A DNA stretch of 64,000 nt from Odiellus spinosus (GCA_963920705.1 OY987232.1:19995442-20059441); one strand, 5' to 3'; counted from the first letter of the stretch, positions 24,501 through 38,064 are shown. Notes: generated from the letters alone by a model not told the origin. Numbers and translations: made by a program.

Positions 24501-26900
24501 ATCATACTAAATTTTCTAGAGGTAGGCAAATACTGTTTCTTAAAAAAAAACCTAATTTATAAATTAATCTAATTAAAAATAAAACAATAACCCGGAAGTA
24601 TATATAAATTTATTTTCAGGAACTTTTAACGGGTGTTAAGGAAGATTCGCGGCGATATAGCGGTTATTTGGGTGAAGAATTGAAAGTTATGACTAGGATA
24701 GTAGACGTGGCTCGAATTAAGGCCGCTGAGAGAGATTCAGCCGTACCTCAAAAGTGGAAAGTGTCTCCATCTGGACAAATAATTCGCCTGGCTTCCGTGA
24801 GTTCTCTCGATGAAGACAGAAGCAGACCAGAACATACCGCGATCAGACCAATCAAAGCGACGGATGAGAGTTAGTAGACTTTTAACTTCCGATCTCAAGC
24901 GCCATTGAGATGTTTCTTACCAACCTTAACTCCTTTTAAGGCTACAAACGAAATTAGGCTAAACTTTTTTCCCCTTGACAATTCGTTTGAAAGTTTTTTC
25001 TAAATTTAAACTTGAAAATTTTACGAAAACGTTTTACCTAGTTGTGTTCAGAGTTCATTGTGCGGACCATACTTACACGACCATCAAGACGACAGTAGGA
25101 GCCACGGTCGAAGTAGTCAAACGAATGGCCGCTGAGAAATTAGGCCTTAAAGGCGACCTTATTCTAGTCGAAGTCAAGTCATCAGGAGGTTAGATATAAT
25201 CTCAATTAATTTAATTTGATCCGTTCAAATTTCTTTACGGCCATATTTCTTCGGTTTTAGAACGTTTTACTTGTAAAGATTCCGAAGTCAGCGCTCCAAC
25301 GGGGCTAACGGTCAATGGTCGACTCTTTGTAACCCCGGTTGACCACATTGACGCATTGGTAAGAATTATTTGTCTCATCTAGTTGTCTCGATTGGTTGAC
25401 CTCTCGTAATTGTTGTAGACGCCATTGGACGAACAAGAAGGTCCCAAAGAAGGTAGCGGTTCCACTTTGGAATCTCTGGCGTCGCAGGACATCGCGTATT
25501 ATATGACTCGATACGAGTGGGATTTGTTTAACGCCGTCCACGAATACGAGTTAATTTATCAGGTGTTCGGGCGACATCAGTTCCGAAGAATCATGGCCAA
25601 CCTTGACGTGTTTTTACGTCGATTCAACGAGATTCAGTTTTGGGTCGTTACGGAAATGTGTTTGGCTACTTCGCTCAATCGAAGGGTTACGTTGCTCAAA
25701 AAGTTTATTAAAGTTGCTGGCCTGTAAGTACTTACATTTTTTTATTTAAGGATCATGAGGGGACCTAGTACGAGTTAAAATAACTCTAATGGCAAGCGCT
25801 AAGCCTAAATCCGTACAATTAATTATTATATTACGATGTTTGGTCGGTAGATGTCGCGAGAATCAAAATATGAATAGTTTCTTCGCCATCGTCATGGGTT
25901 TGAGCAACGTGGCTGTTAGTAGATTAACTCAAACGTGGGAGAGACTATCGGGAAAACTCAAAAGAACCTTCGCCGAATACGAAACACTCATTGATCCATC
26001 CAGGTACCTTTAACCTTTAACCTTTACCTAATTCATTGGGTGTATAAATTCGAATAGGCAAATAACATGGACAATTATCAAAAATTTAATCTTAGTTAAA
26101 TAATGAATTAATCATTTTTAGAAATCATCGTCGTTATAGATTAGCCGTAGCTAAAATGTCGCCTCCAATCATCCCATTCATGCCTCTTCTCCTCAAAGAC
26201 ATGACATTTTCCCACGAAGGAAATAAAACTTATTTAGAAGGACTCGTCAATTTCGAAAAAATGGTAAAGAAATTAATTTATCTCTTTTAATTACTTTAAT
26301 TAATAATTACAACCTTAATTAGCATATGATTGCGCAAACGTTAAGGACGCTAAGTCACTGTAGGAGTCAACCCTTAGGTAAGTTCGTAATAAACCTTCGA
26401 AAAATTTGTCCTTAACCCTAATTCTTAAAAATATAGGAATTTTTTAGTTTTAGTTTCAGTTGAAATTAATTTTAAAATAAATTAAATTCCTAAATTTTTA
26501 ATTTAATTTAAAATTTCCGCTTTAGTTAAGGGATATTATTAGCAGAAATTATTGTTTTATTAAAAATCGGTGAAAAATATTGGATTAGGTAATTTTGAGC
26601 TAATAATCTTCCTTATAACGTATTAACCCGTAGCCAAAACGCTTGTTAGATTAAAACCAATCCGCCCTGGTAGTTTATAGAAAATATTCCAAGCGGTGTC
26701 AAAACGATTCGAAAATACGTTTCTGACGGAGCCGCTTGGGCTTTAGAGTTAAAATTCTAACGTAATTAGTTACAGAACCTCCTTCGAACGCACCTTCCAG
26801 TAAAACGTATCAAGTTAAAGAATATATTCGAAGCTTGCGAGTCATTGATAATCAGAGGAGATTAACGCAACTATCACATTCGATAGAACCCAGAAGGTAG
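579..26900 (+). CDS. Epac: Epac-type cAMP-regulated Rap guanine nucleotide exchange factor (RAPGEF4-like)
   Basis: Exons: 579-622, 709-851, 912-1117, 14004-14150, 19767-19896, 20178-20449, 20562-20826, 20949-21344, 22747-22823, 23241-23308, 23469-23547, 23907-24138, 24199-24277, 24377-24521, 24620-24869, 25042-25188, 25261-25358, 25419-25723, 25851-26003, 26122-26263, 26323-26377, 26776-26900. All junction phases agree, giving 1185 codons. Domains in order: cyclic-nucleotide domain A (about 20-180), linker, DEP (about 315-420), cyclic-nucleotide domain B (about 465-615, with [15 protein letters not shown]), REM (about 625-770), RA (about 845-926) and CDC25-homology catalytic domain (about 927-1185, with [15 protein letters not shown]). 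Epac proteins bind cAMP and load GTP onto Rap1/2 at membranes. The start is the first in-frame ATG (579) after a stop at 543-545; 588 is an alternative. It is longer than vertebrate Epac2 (about 1000), mostly in the linkers. Domain A has His where the phosphate-binding Arg is expected. One intron is AT-AC. Confidence 0.95.
2935..3080. repeat. TTAGTTGGTTAGTTACTTAC-type degenerate minisatellite
   Basis: Repeated GTTAGTTAC and TTGGTTGG blocks of variable length run head to tail. The repeat is simple and degenerate and lies inside Epac intron 3. Confidence 0.7.
3395..3745. repeat. 21-bp minisatellite, about 16 copies
   Basis: The unit is AAACCCTCTTAGAAATCTTTT, nearly perfect over the array with a few single-base variants (for example AATATTT). 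As 21 is divisible by three, the reverse strand stays open and would read as a repeated FKRFLRG heptapeptide, but no gene signals support translation. Confidence 0.95.
4155..4370. mobile_element. Short inverted-repeat element (MITE-like)
   Basis: The left arm near 4155-4200 (TACGTAACATTGTCGGTCTG) is matched in reverse complement by the right arm near 4325-4370 (GTGCCGGACAGACATTATTA). Further right-arm copies follow at 4390-4440 and 4450-4500, so the end has been tandemly copied. Confidence 0.55.
5440..5850. repeat. AT-rich direct repeat, period about 175 bp, two full copies and a partial
   Basis: Both copies share ATGGGCTTCAAATTAAGCC followed by AACTTGGTC and GGACAATAACTTACG. A third partial copy starts near 5803. 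No coding content is seen. Confidence 0.75.
7540..7605. repeat. Dispersed repeat end, GGAGTGATAAGGT motif
   Basis: The motif GGAGTGATAAGGTAGCTTTC followed by a CGTAAAAGTACTTA-like segment recurs near 17815-17875 and 62495-62540. It is probably the end of a further MITE family whose limits I cannot set. Confidence 0.5.
8488..8600. mobile_element. MITE family C fragment
   Basis: This fragment contains the internal family C segment AAAAAAGTCATCACCCCTGT followed by GAATGATTTGGACTCTTCAG, shared with 9690-9760, 14480-14545, 22555-22600 and 48900-48950. The terminal repeats are missing. Confidence 0.6.
8998..9287. mobile_element. Inverted-repeat element (hairpin-forming)
   Basis: The left arm at about 9000-9032 (GAAAAAAAGTTGTATTCTGG) pairs with the right arm at about 9250-9285 (CCAGAATACAACTTTCTTCC). 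The short frames across it (8968-9171 and 9212-9427) are by-products of the arms. Confidence 0.6.
9606..10137. mobile_element. MITE family C, long copy
   Basis: The left end (AAAAGTCTTTAATTTTATTC, then AAAAGTAAACAACACCC) is matched by an inverted right end near 10080-10137 (ACGGGGCGTTGTTCACTTTT, then GTCGTAGACTTCTGG). Internally it carries GTCATCACCCCTGTCTAG and GGCGGGCCACGCTTGTC. About 530 bp, with no coding capacity. Confidence 0.75.
10580..10735. repeat. AT-only microsatellite region
   Basis: Irregular repeats of TATTATACATTAT and relatives, directly before a family B MITE at 10726. Confidence 0.8.
10726..11068. mobile_element. MITE family B, copy 1 (CAGGGTTGCCACAG ends)
   Basis: It begins CAGGGTTGCCACAGGTCAGG and ends CTGTGGCAACTCTG, so the ends are inverted repeats. 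Repeated GTCAGGGAA..TTTTAAGATATTTTAAAAA blocks lie inside, with the signature CCGCGGATTGGATTCTCAG. Other copies are at 36493-36750, about 62205-62495 and 63448-63785. Confidence 0.8.
11998..12140. repeat. Dispersed repeat shared with Epac intron 8
   Basis: The segment beginning GAAGGTTGAAATAATATG and GGTCGGATTTTATATT recurs at 21546-21680 with modest divergence. Its boundaries are unknown. Confidence 0.6.
12737..13323. mobile_element. MITE family A, copy 2, with a nested family B-like insert
   Basis: The outer inverted ends are near 12741-12772 (ACAAATATTAACACCAGAAA) and 13280-13323 (TTTCTAGTTTAATATTTGTT). An inner family A core runs 12773-12904. The 12905-13278 segment starts CAGGGTACTT and ends ACGAACCCTG, and carries the AAGTCAGGGAATTTG blocks of family B, which indicates one element inside another. 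Confidence 0.65.
14330..14652. mobile_element. MITE family C, copy lacking a clear left end
   Basis: Internal marks are GATAAGCGCGGCCCGCC and GACAGGGGTGATGACTTTTT. The right end at about 14590-14652 (ACGGGGCGTCGTTTACTTTT, then GTCCTAGACTTCTG) matches the family terminal repeat. Confidence 0.75.
15373..15662. repeat. 23-bp minisatellite, about 12 copies in two variants
   Basis: The first nine or so units read GAAATTAGGCTTAATCGACG plus GTT and are nearly identical. The last four switch to a diverged AAAATTAGKCTTAATCCGCG version. Confidence 0.95.
16266..16565. repeat. Tandem repeat, period about 127 bp, 2.4 copies
   Basis: Each copy starts AAATATCAACTAATTTGGAT then CCTAGCTAAGCC. Starts are near 16273, 16402 and 16527. 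Confidence 0.8.
18074..18150 (+). ncRNA. tRNA-derived relic or SINE head
   Basis: TAGTCCAGTGG matches the RNA polymerase III A box (TRGYNNANNGG) and AGTTCAACCC about 35 bases later is one mismatch from a B box. No clean acceptor stem was found, so this is a relic or SINE rather than a working tRNA. Confidence 0.4.
18244..18470. mobile_element. MITE family A, copy 3
   Basis: It starts with the family flank (AATCCAACAATAAACC), shares GAATTTCTTCGCGTTAAAGG and CGACCAATCAGC with copy 1, and ends near ATGAATCCACCTAATTT. Confidence 0.65.
20455..20505. mobile_element. MITE family C terminal repeat inside Epac intron 6
   Basis: The intron (20450-20561, 112 nt) begins GTAAAATC and runs directly into AAAAGTCTATCGCTTTATTC and GAAAGTAAACGACGCCCC, the family C terminal repeat. 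Only the one end is present. Confidence 0.75.
20876..20922. mobile_element. MITE family C terminal repeat inside Epac intron 7
   Basis: In the 122-nt intron 20827-20948, AAAAGTCTATGACTTAATTC and AAAAGTAAACAACTCCCC lie in the same orientation as in introns 6 and 8. Confidence 0.75.
21360..22668. mobile_element. MITE family C spanning most of Epac intron 8
   Basis: The left terminal repeat is at 21360-21412 (AAAAGTCTATGATTTTATTC) and the inverted right part at 22555-22668 (GACAGGGGTGAAGAG to GCTACGGGGCGTTAA), inside intron 21345-22746. The interior also carries the repeat shared with 11998-12140 and a duplicated AT-rich segment (22270-22360 and 22455-22545), so insertions have enlarged it. Confidence 0.6.
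24278..24376 (+). other. Probable U12-type AT-AC intron (Epac intron 13, 99 nt)
   Basis: The upstream exon runs open to AAACA, then ATATCCTTT, the canonical U12 5' splice site. TTTTCCCTTAAC at 24351-24362 is one mismatch from the U12 branch consensus TTCCTTAAC, and the intron ends ..TTTCAC 15 nt after the likely branch A (24361). Joining 24277 to 24377 keeps the frame (phase 2) and gives LMKHYRIDAS across the REM region. Without it the frame hits TAA at once, and no GT-AG choice keeps the conserved residues. Confidence 0.85.
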
Positions 26901-29900
26901 TGAAGAAACATTTAAAACTGAAGTGAAATTCGTTAAAAAACAAACCAAAACCCGCCCATTGGCTCGAGGAACTCGTTCGGGAGACATTGACACTTTCCCC
27001 TTCCTCGCGTATTTACTGGTTGATGGGTGGCATCTCAAACGGAGCACGCGCGAGTCGGTAACAAACTGACGAATCAATCGTGAAGCCCCGCCCCCCCCAC
27101 CGTGTACGACAAAGCTCATTGGATTTTTAAAGTAAGACACGTTTAATATTTAAATGTAGATTATAATTATATAAGTATGTGAACGCGTGTTCAATTTCGG
27201 TGAACAAATGATATTGTTTTCGGCTTGAAACTAGGATTTCAAAAACGCGAATAAAAATTAACTTAATTAAGATTAATTTATTATAATTAAGATTTTTTTA
27301 TAGCTCTAAAAATTCTTAATTAAACCTTGGATTAATTAATAATCCCTATTATTTAATCCATGGCTAAACAAAGCCATCTGGTGTTAAAACCAATTTTTGA
27401 CGTGAAATGCGCCATCTGGTATCGGTTTTAAATACAATACTACATAAAGTTTTTGAATTAGAACGGAAGAATTTGGTCAATCAACCAATGAAAAGTTCGT
27501 TTTGCTTAAGCTCATTAATTTAGCGGACGAAAATCACGAAAAATATATGTAGTATCTTAAGCCTTTGCCAGCTGATGCGTAATTATCAAAGTTGTGTACA
27601 AGAATTCGCCGATAGAGGGCGGGCGATATATAAACACTTGATAATTCAAGAAACACCAATTAAAACCACCTATTAAGAATGAATTAAGTGAAATTAGAAT
27701 TAATTTCATATTACTGACCAAAGGCTATAATTTTAAATTTAATTTTTTAAATTTAAAGATAAAGACTGAAAAGTTTAATTTATTCAGTGTTGAAGGGGTT
27801 TTTAATTTTTGCTTATTGTCGACAAAATCTAGTTACGCATTACGTTTCTTAAAAAAGTACATTGATACGTATACATGAAGACTATTCGTTAAGCCTTGGT
27901 ACAATTCTTAATGCTTTAAATTTAATATAAATTAAGCAGACGATAATTTTAAATTAAAAGCTAATTGTCTTTTTATAAATTTATTATTATTACTGCTATC
28001 TGAGGTCATTTAATTTTCCCGCAATTTTTTAAACCTTTCCAACACTCGATACATCTTAAACTCAATGTTAATTTCATTTAACGTAGTCGCGTTGTTAGAA
28101 TTCGTACGATTCTTGACCTAATTTTGAGTCATTCAAATATTTAATCGTTAAATGAAACCAGTGATAAAGCTATTTTCACCACTGTTAATAACTAATATAG
28201 CCTAAAATATGGGAAGAAAATTGTGTGGCAATATTTCTCTGTGCCTCTACCTAGTAAATTATTAGCACTATAATCACATATCAGAAACACTTTTTTTCGT
28301 TATGGTAACATAGATGTAATGGCAATGGTCTGTCAATTATATTTTTCAATATATTTGAACTTTAACTTAGATACTTTACGTAATTTTCCCACGCGGTGCT
28401 ATGATTAAATAGCCATGAGGTTTTTACCTGATTTTGGCACCTTTGGGTAACAGCCTAAGTTTAAATCGTTTTAAAATCATGTAGGCAGCGATTTCTGTCG
28501 AACCTACGTTAATCGCGACACTCCTCGGCCGTTTTTGACATTACATTCTGAAAGTTAAAATAAACCATGTTGAGGTTTCTTCTACGGCTAGGAAAACACA
28601 TGTTTATATACAAGATTTGGTCCCATTGATTGGCTTTTAAATGATCAACCTAGCCAATGCCATTTTCGATCAATTGGATAAAACCACAATTTTCGATCAT
28701 TTGAAAGTCGATCAATTGGATCGAAATCAAATTGTTGATCACTTGAATCTAAACCCCCAATTTCCGATCAATTGAAAGTCTATCACTTGTATCTATACCA
28801 TATAAAATGGAACACATTTTCCTCCTTGAAGATACGTATTCGAGGAAATAACTGCTTACATTAAAAATAATTAGTTTAATTTAATTTGCATAAATTTCGT
28901 GGTTAGAAACAGAAACAACAAACAAACGCACGCCTAAATGTTAATTTCTTCTCAATTAATATAATGTTAAAAGCCTAAATGGTTTTCTTTGGCTACAAAC
29001 ATAGTGAACTTTGTATTTGTATTTTAACTGTTACGTTAATTCTTAATGGTAACTCCTATTTATTTCCTATATGAGAAAACGTTCAAACGTTTAACTGTAC
29101 ATTCTTGTAACTACAGTACAATACCTGATTCTTGTTTCAAAAATTGTGTAAATATGCCTTTTAACATTTTAAATTTTCCTTACATATTCTTCACTTATCC
29201 CTTCCAAATTTCATCACCGACTGAATACTCTTTAAACTATATTTAAATTAATTCTAATCTTAGAATTAATTTTTTTCGAAATATGTTTCGACACTTTGTT
29301 AGATAAATGTTAATAACAACCGCTTAATTATAATTCGCGATTAATTTATAGTATATTTCTTTATTTTTATAGAAATTATATCGCCACACTCCCAATTTAT
29401 TTTTAATACCTAACAAACCAAACTAAATTCAGCAATTCGTTAGATAGCCTTCTATTTCTATCACTTATATTCGAGTTACGCCTCTAATATTTTAATTTAT
29501 GTTAGATTTGAAGTTTTACTCAAGAAATAATCTTCTCATTTCTTTGAAAATAATTTTTAATGATCTCTAATGAAGTCACTATTGCTGATGTTTTAAATTA
29601 ATATTATTTTCCTATCTTAGTGTACTCTAGAGTATTCGGTTGGTTTATATTTCTCTCTAACAAAATATACCTAGACTAACAAAGTCTTAAGCCTTTATCT
29701 GTATGTAAAACTATGTTAGTTAAACGTACTATAATGACCTTACAGCCATTTCCGATTCTTGTTTAAACACTTTTCCTCGTATTTTGATACTACGACGTCT
29801 TCCAAACGCGAAATGATTGCATGCTTAAATGCGTGAAAAGTAACTAAAACCCAAGCCATTGTAGGTTTAGGTGTAGTCTAGTCATATTAGCCCCATCTAG

Positions 29901-30042
29901 CGGTAACCTTATAACGTTGTTTTGTATAAAATTGTAGGTATATCCGATTTGTTAATAACTTAGCTTAGAGATAATCCCAGAATGAAAGAAATCGTAGAAA
30001 CAGTTAGGCCTAATTCAAACTAGAATTATTAACAATGGAAAC

Positions 30043-30288
30043 CTATCTTAAAGGTAGCGGACGACGTTGTGTTGGTTAATGCTCCATTTAATAAAATCTG
30101 ACGTTGATAAGCGACCTCTAACGGCAAAAATAGTGCAGTGAAAGATATAGAAGCTAATAAAACTGCTTGGCAGCTATGAATAGAGAATAGGCAGATATGG
30201 TTTTATTAGTTACTACTTTTGCTATTTATTGCCGCTAGATGTCTCTTATCAACATCTTTAATCTATAACTTTTAAGATAGGTGTTCTC
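30043..30288. mobile_element. Inverted-repeat element (MITE-like)
   Basis: The left arm AAACCTATCTTAAAGGTAGC is matched by a right arm TAACTTTTAAGATAGGTGTT. Internal GCGACCTCTAACGGCAAAAA is shared, in reverse, with 13848-13875. Confidence 0.55.
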
Positions 30289-31220
30289 GTAAGTTTGTAA
30301 CTTACCTTTTAAGGTAAGTTATAAACTTATGATGTTGTTTAATAGTTCAACTAATCACGCACCAAATTCGAAGAGTAACCCGCTTGTTCTAATTGGAAAA
30401 ATTAGAACAAGCGTGGATAATTAAGGTCTGAATAATTAGAATCATTTAGATGGATAAATAAAAAATAATTGACATATTTTAAAAGCAATATCTTCATAAA
30501 TTTGAGAAATATTAATTTAAAAATAAATCAAATTTTACAATCTAAATTATAAATCAGTCTAATTATAGTTAGTCTATAAACTTGATTAATAATTAAAATC
30601 GCAATATCATTATTAATAAACTAATTAAACAATAATATCATCAATTTACGAATCAACTGAAAATTAGAATATATAAATTAATTAATGACAATTTAAACAT
30701 ATTGACCAGAATTAAAAATAACTTGTGGCGCGTGTGTTTAAGCCAAAATGGGCTAGATTTACCGACCAAAAAAATTGAATGCCTTCCTATGCATTGTAAA
30801 AATTTCCTTACCGAGTGATATGAAAAAACAAGCCTTTGGAATAAAACTGTTCACTTTCTACCCTTAACACTAATTACGAGTTGTTTTTTCGTAATTTACA
30901 GATTTCCACGGAGTTTGACGCTAGATGGAGGTAATAGCGCAGAGGGACATTACCCATTAATCATAAGAGTCTGATGTATTAAGGTTAGTAAAGAGACAGG
31001 TTTAAACAAGTTGTTTCAGTGAACTTTGGTTTAGAGAAGATTCCGACCCTCTTCCATTGATTTAACATGGGTTCCCTTTATTTGTCGTCTGCTTTATTAC
31101 GACTTTGGGGTTTCTTTAAGTGTTAAGCGGGCCATTTAAGTCTACTGAAAAATCACTTGTTCATTTTGACCATAAATTTCTTCAAATTTAATTTTTCTAC
31201 TTCAGATTATTGATAAATTC

Positions 31221-31226
31221 TTTATT
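31221..31226 (-). terminator. Poly(A) signal of the secreted-protein gene
   Basis: AATAAA on the minus strand, 44 nt after the stop codon. Confidence 0.6.
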
Positions 31227-31269
31227 TTATATATCAAAATATTACAAATTATATTTTTTATCTTCCATT

Positions 31270-32456
31270 TTAGAAAAGATGTTCAGGGTATTTGTTCCGG
31301 CACTCCTGAACAGTAATAATTCAATTATGTGAATTTAACCACGCTATTAATTAGCAATTTACTTACAGATATGATGGCCCTAGCTTTATCGTATTTTTCA
31401 CTGTCGTTTTCAACTTTAGCACCCACGCAACAGAGTCGTTTATTCACTTCCTAAATTGTAAGATTCAATTAAAGGAACAGTCTGCTTAAACCCTATCTTT
31501 ACTAATAGAGTAATTTTTCAACAGCCTGGCCAAATCATATCACCACCCTGTGAAAATACCCCCTTTCCCCGCCGTTTTGTCATAACTGTGGTCCACTTAC
31601 GTCTGAATGTTGTTTTGGTTTTCCGTCTTTGGTACATAAAACATTAGCAAGATCATCGGTTTCATCCTCGCTTCGTAAACAATCACCAGCGTATCTCTGA
31701 AACAATTATGTTAAACCTTGGTCTTTTAGTCACTAAGCCTTGGTCTTTTAGTCACTAAGCCTTGGTCTTTTAGTCACTAAGCCTTGGTCTTTTAGTCACT
31801 AAGCCTTGGTCTTTTAGTCACTAAGCCTTGGTCTTTTAGTCACTAAGCCTTGGTCTTTTAGTCACTAAGCCTTGGTCTTTTAGTCACTAAGCCTTGGTCT
31901 TTTAGTCACTAAGCCTTGGTCTTTTAGTCACTAAGCCTTGGTCTTTTAGTCACTAAGCCTTGGTCTTTTAGTCACTAAGCCTTGGTCTTTTAGTCACTAA
32001 GCCTTGGTCTTTTAGTCACTAAGCCTTGGTCTTTTAGTCACTAAGCCTTGGTCTTTTAGTCACTAAGCCTTGGTCTTTTAGTCACTAAGCCTTGGTCTTT
32101 TAGTCACTAAGCCTTGGTGTAACTAAAATGTTCTAATTACTAACCTTAACAGCATTGGCAATGCAAGCATCGTAATTATTTTTGTTTTGATTGCCATCGT
32201 TGTAAGTTCCTAAATTCAAAATAAGTTGTATACTTTGACACCCATTCATTTTACTAAAGGAAACAGTTAAGCCTTGTAACTTACCTAAACCTTGGCAATA
32301 TTTTTTAACCAAGTTTTGACCAAACATAATTTCTGTCGGGCTACATCCTGAATTGCCCGCGGATCCAAGCCTTGGATTGTTGGAGTTACTGCCCATTTGT
32401 CCATAGACTGAGCTAACAGACGCTATAACTAAAACTAAAAGTGTTACCAACAACAT
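31270..32456 (-). CDS. Small cysteine-rich secreted protein, unknown family
   Basis: Four exons on the minus strand: 32456-32145, 31696-31601, 31450-31367 and 31305-31270. All junctions are in phase 0 with GT-AG borders (for example AAG/GTTAGT, GAC/GTAAGT), giving 175 codons and a TAA stop. The chosen start MLLVTLLVLVIASVSSVYG is a typical signal peptide; an upstream ATG at 32516 would bury it and sits near the expected transcription start. The mature part has about nine cysteines (GCSPTE, KYCQG, NGCQS, DACIA, GDCLR, VLCTK, a CC pair, ECRNK), suggesting disulfides and extracellular location. I do not recognise the family. Intron 1 holds a 22-bp minisatellite. A TATA box lies at 32537-32546 and a poly(A) signal at 31221-31226, which supports a complete gene. 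Confidence 0.8.
31713..32118. repeat. 22-bp minisatellite, about 18 copies
   Basis: The unit AAGCCTTGGTCTTTTAGTCA plus CT is essentially identical in every copy, which points to recent expansion. It occupies nearly all of intron 1 of the secreted-protein gene. Confidence 0.97.
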
Positions 32457-32536
32457 TTTAAATCTTAGCTTACTTTTAAACGGTCTAAATTGCGGAAGAT
32501 AGTAGCAGTAGTACACTTTAATCGAAGTTTAGCTGG

Positions 32537-32546
32537 TTTATATATA
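32537..32546 (-). promoter_or_regulatory. TATA box of the secreted-protein gene
   Basis: GGTATATATAAAC on the minus strand, about 80 nt upstream of the chosen ATG. This spacing gives a short leader of about 50 nt. Confidence 0.65.
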
Positions 32547-33087
32547 CCCCTAAGGATTTTTCTTGTGAAAAACAACATGTGTTAGTAATAGCGTACAATA
32601 GTTAATCAATTTTAAATATTATACCCCAATTCCGGCATTGTGAAATTAATTGTGAAAATATGGAATAGGGAAACAGATGTTAGAATTAAATCTAGAGAAA
32701 GTCATTGACCCATAAACTCATTAGTTTTATAATTTATCCGTAATGCATGATTATATTTTAAGTTTCTTAATTAAATGTGTAAAGTACATGTTTCAGGTTA
32801 TTCAAATTTCGAGGTAAAATTCAAGTTCCCCATGGGAAATACATTAGAAATCAAAAGGAAACAGGTTAATAGAAAATGGTGTAGAGGAAGACTTAAATTT
32901 TTAATTAGCTCTAACAATTTAATTTTAATTATAGGAATTTGCACTAAACAAATTGCGAGTTTATCACAACTCTTGCTTATTTCCGTTCCTGATTAATAGT
33001 AGCTTTGCTGTCAGCAGTTGTCTGCTACATAATGTGCTTCTATATCTTTCAGTCTCAAGTAAACAAGGACAGCTGTCAAAAATCAAA

Positions 33088-33654
33088 ATGCAATCGGAGA
33101 TGATAGAATCAAATCCCAATGCTAATTACGGATGCCCGGTGAAAATAACTAGTAAACAATTTAGTCAACAAATCAGATACGCATCATCTTCATGGCCTAA
33201 TCATTCCTACGTATTTTCTCGGAAGAAACCACCAGCGGATGTCGATGGTATTATCAAATCATATTGGCGTTGTTCGGAATGCACGAGATTGCGAGAGAAA
33301 TGCAACGTACCTGGTGCTGCGGCGACTCTTCACGTGCGTCACGACGGGGACGTGGAAACCATCGTGACAGATCCTGAACTTGGTCATCACGAACAATGTT
33401 ACCCTTTAGCGGATGCTAGCATAAATGCTCGACAACTTTGTCAAGCCGCTAAGTTATCACTCAGTTCGCAGCCGGATAAACGCCCGCTCGAAGTTTATAA
33501 AAACGCTTGTCAAGAAATCGATAAACAGTTCCAAAATTGTGATTTTAAAGAAGCTGTTGCCAATGAAATGCCATCGTACAAAAAAATACGAAGAACACTC
33601 TATCGTCACGCAGCAGCCAGAAGAAAAACTCAAGGCCAGGTACGTAATACCTGA
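33088..33654 (+). CDS. FLYWCH-type zinc-finger-like protein or exon
   Basis: The frame starts at ATG 33088. An acceptor-like TATCTTTCAG lies just upstream near 33050, so an untranslated or further coding exon may precede it. It has two parts: a FLYWCH-like finger (YVFSRKKPP, SYWRCSECTRLREKC, GHHEQC) and an alpha-helical tail with PSYKKIRRTLYRHAAARR, seen in FLYWCH/MULE-associated proteins of invertebrates. This suggests DNA binding, but function is unproven. It either ends at TGA 33652-33654 (188 aa, with a possible AATAAA near 33787) or uses the good donor CAG/GTACGT at 33640 and splices in phase 0 to 34573, joining the aminotransferase. I favour an independent gene but cannot exclude the fusion. 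Confidence 0.6.
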   Translation: MQSEMIESNPNANYGCPVKITSKQFSQQIRYASSSWPNHSYVFSRKKPPADVDGIIKSYWRCSECTRLREKCNVPGAAATLHVRHDGDVETIVTDPELGHHEQCYPLADASINARQLCQAAKLSLSSQPDKRPLEVYKNACQEIDKQFQNCDFKEAVANEMPSYKKIRRTLYRHAAARRKTQGQVRNT

Positions 33655-34572
33655 TTTTAACTTTAATTATAGTTTAGTAAAGGTAGAATTAAGTCTTTTA
33701 CTTTAAAAATAGGTTTAATTCTCTAGGAAAAATTTACAAAACAACACATTTTAAACTTAGAGCTGGGCTAAGCCTTTTTTTACAACAAATAAATTAAATT
33801 TGAACTCGTAATTGAAATAGAAATTAATTTTTAATTAAGTATTAAAACTATTTTAAGTTTAATTTATTATTTTAAAAAGCAAAGTATATTTCGACAGGCC
33901 CAGCTGTGATCTAATTATTTTCTAACGTCGTCTGCTATAAATTCATTTACAACCTAATTTTTGTTGTCACTTTTTAGATTAGATTAGACTTTATTTTTGA
34001 TTCCCCAAGGTTGTTATAATATCTACATTTTTTGATAATTTCTCCAAGATTGCTTAAATATCTACATTTACATTCGGTAAGCTTCAATCCCACTAATTAA
34101 ACTAATTTTATTCCTTAATTTAATGGTAAAATCTTGTTATTTACGATACCATATGGTTCTAGGGTTTTAACTCTCTGCTTAAGATAATTTTAATTAAATC
34201 TTATGACTTAATTTATATTTAAATTACGCCAATATCTTGCTTAGTTTAGTCTGAGATATATTTGCAGTTAAGGAAATTATGTTAATATCTACCTCAGTTG
34301 TAAGGGCGTTTTCAAACAAGATAATACATTTTGCTCAATTACAACGCGTAAACTCTGTTCAAAATCGTTTGTGGCCCGTAAATTTAAAGGTATTAATGAT
34401 ACTATATTTACTTAATGATTCTACGTTAATTTTAGAGGGAAGTAGTTTTAAAATTACTCATTCTAAAACTAAAAAGTATAGACGACGTTTTTAAAAGATA
34501 TGTTTAATTAGGCCTAACAAAAAGGTAGTTTTTAATTGAAATCAAATTAGTTTATGATTTTTTTCCTTGTAG
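33655..34572. other. Non-coding gap between FLYWCH exon and AGXT
   Basis: AT-rich with no supported exon. A short open frame at 34279-34494 lacks splice sites and any recognisable protein. Confidence 0.6.
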
Positions 34573-34578
34573 AGAAAC

Positions 34579-37932
<3,354 letters not shown>

Positions 37933-38058
37933 GCCTTGGTTTAAAAAAAAAAAAAAAAAAGGAAAATTTAGGATTGATAGAAATTAAATTTTAACCGATT
38001 TAAACTTGATGTTATATTAAAATTTAAGTATAAATGTTTAAAAATATATTTTTATAAG

Positions 38059-38064
38059 AATAAA
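38059..38064 (+). terminator. AGXT poly(A) signal
   Basis: AATAAA about 127 nt after the AGXT stop. Confidence 0.5.

Larger units (their letters stand above)
26901..31269. other. Intergenic region between Epac and the secreted-protein gene
   Basis: No coding exon is supported. A possible Epac poly(A) signal AATAAA lies at 27250-27255. A cluster of GATCAATTG/GATCATTTG words lies at 28650-28800 and an inverted-repeat element at 30043-30288. The remainder is AT-rich single-copy-looking sequence with nothing recognised. Confidence 0.7.

Noticed and set aside
31713..32118. Possible CRISPR array (near-identical 22-bp direct repeats)
   Set aside because: There are no unique spacers between repeats and the context is a eukaryotic intron; it is a minisatellite.
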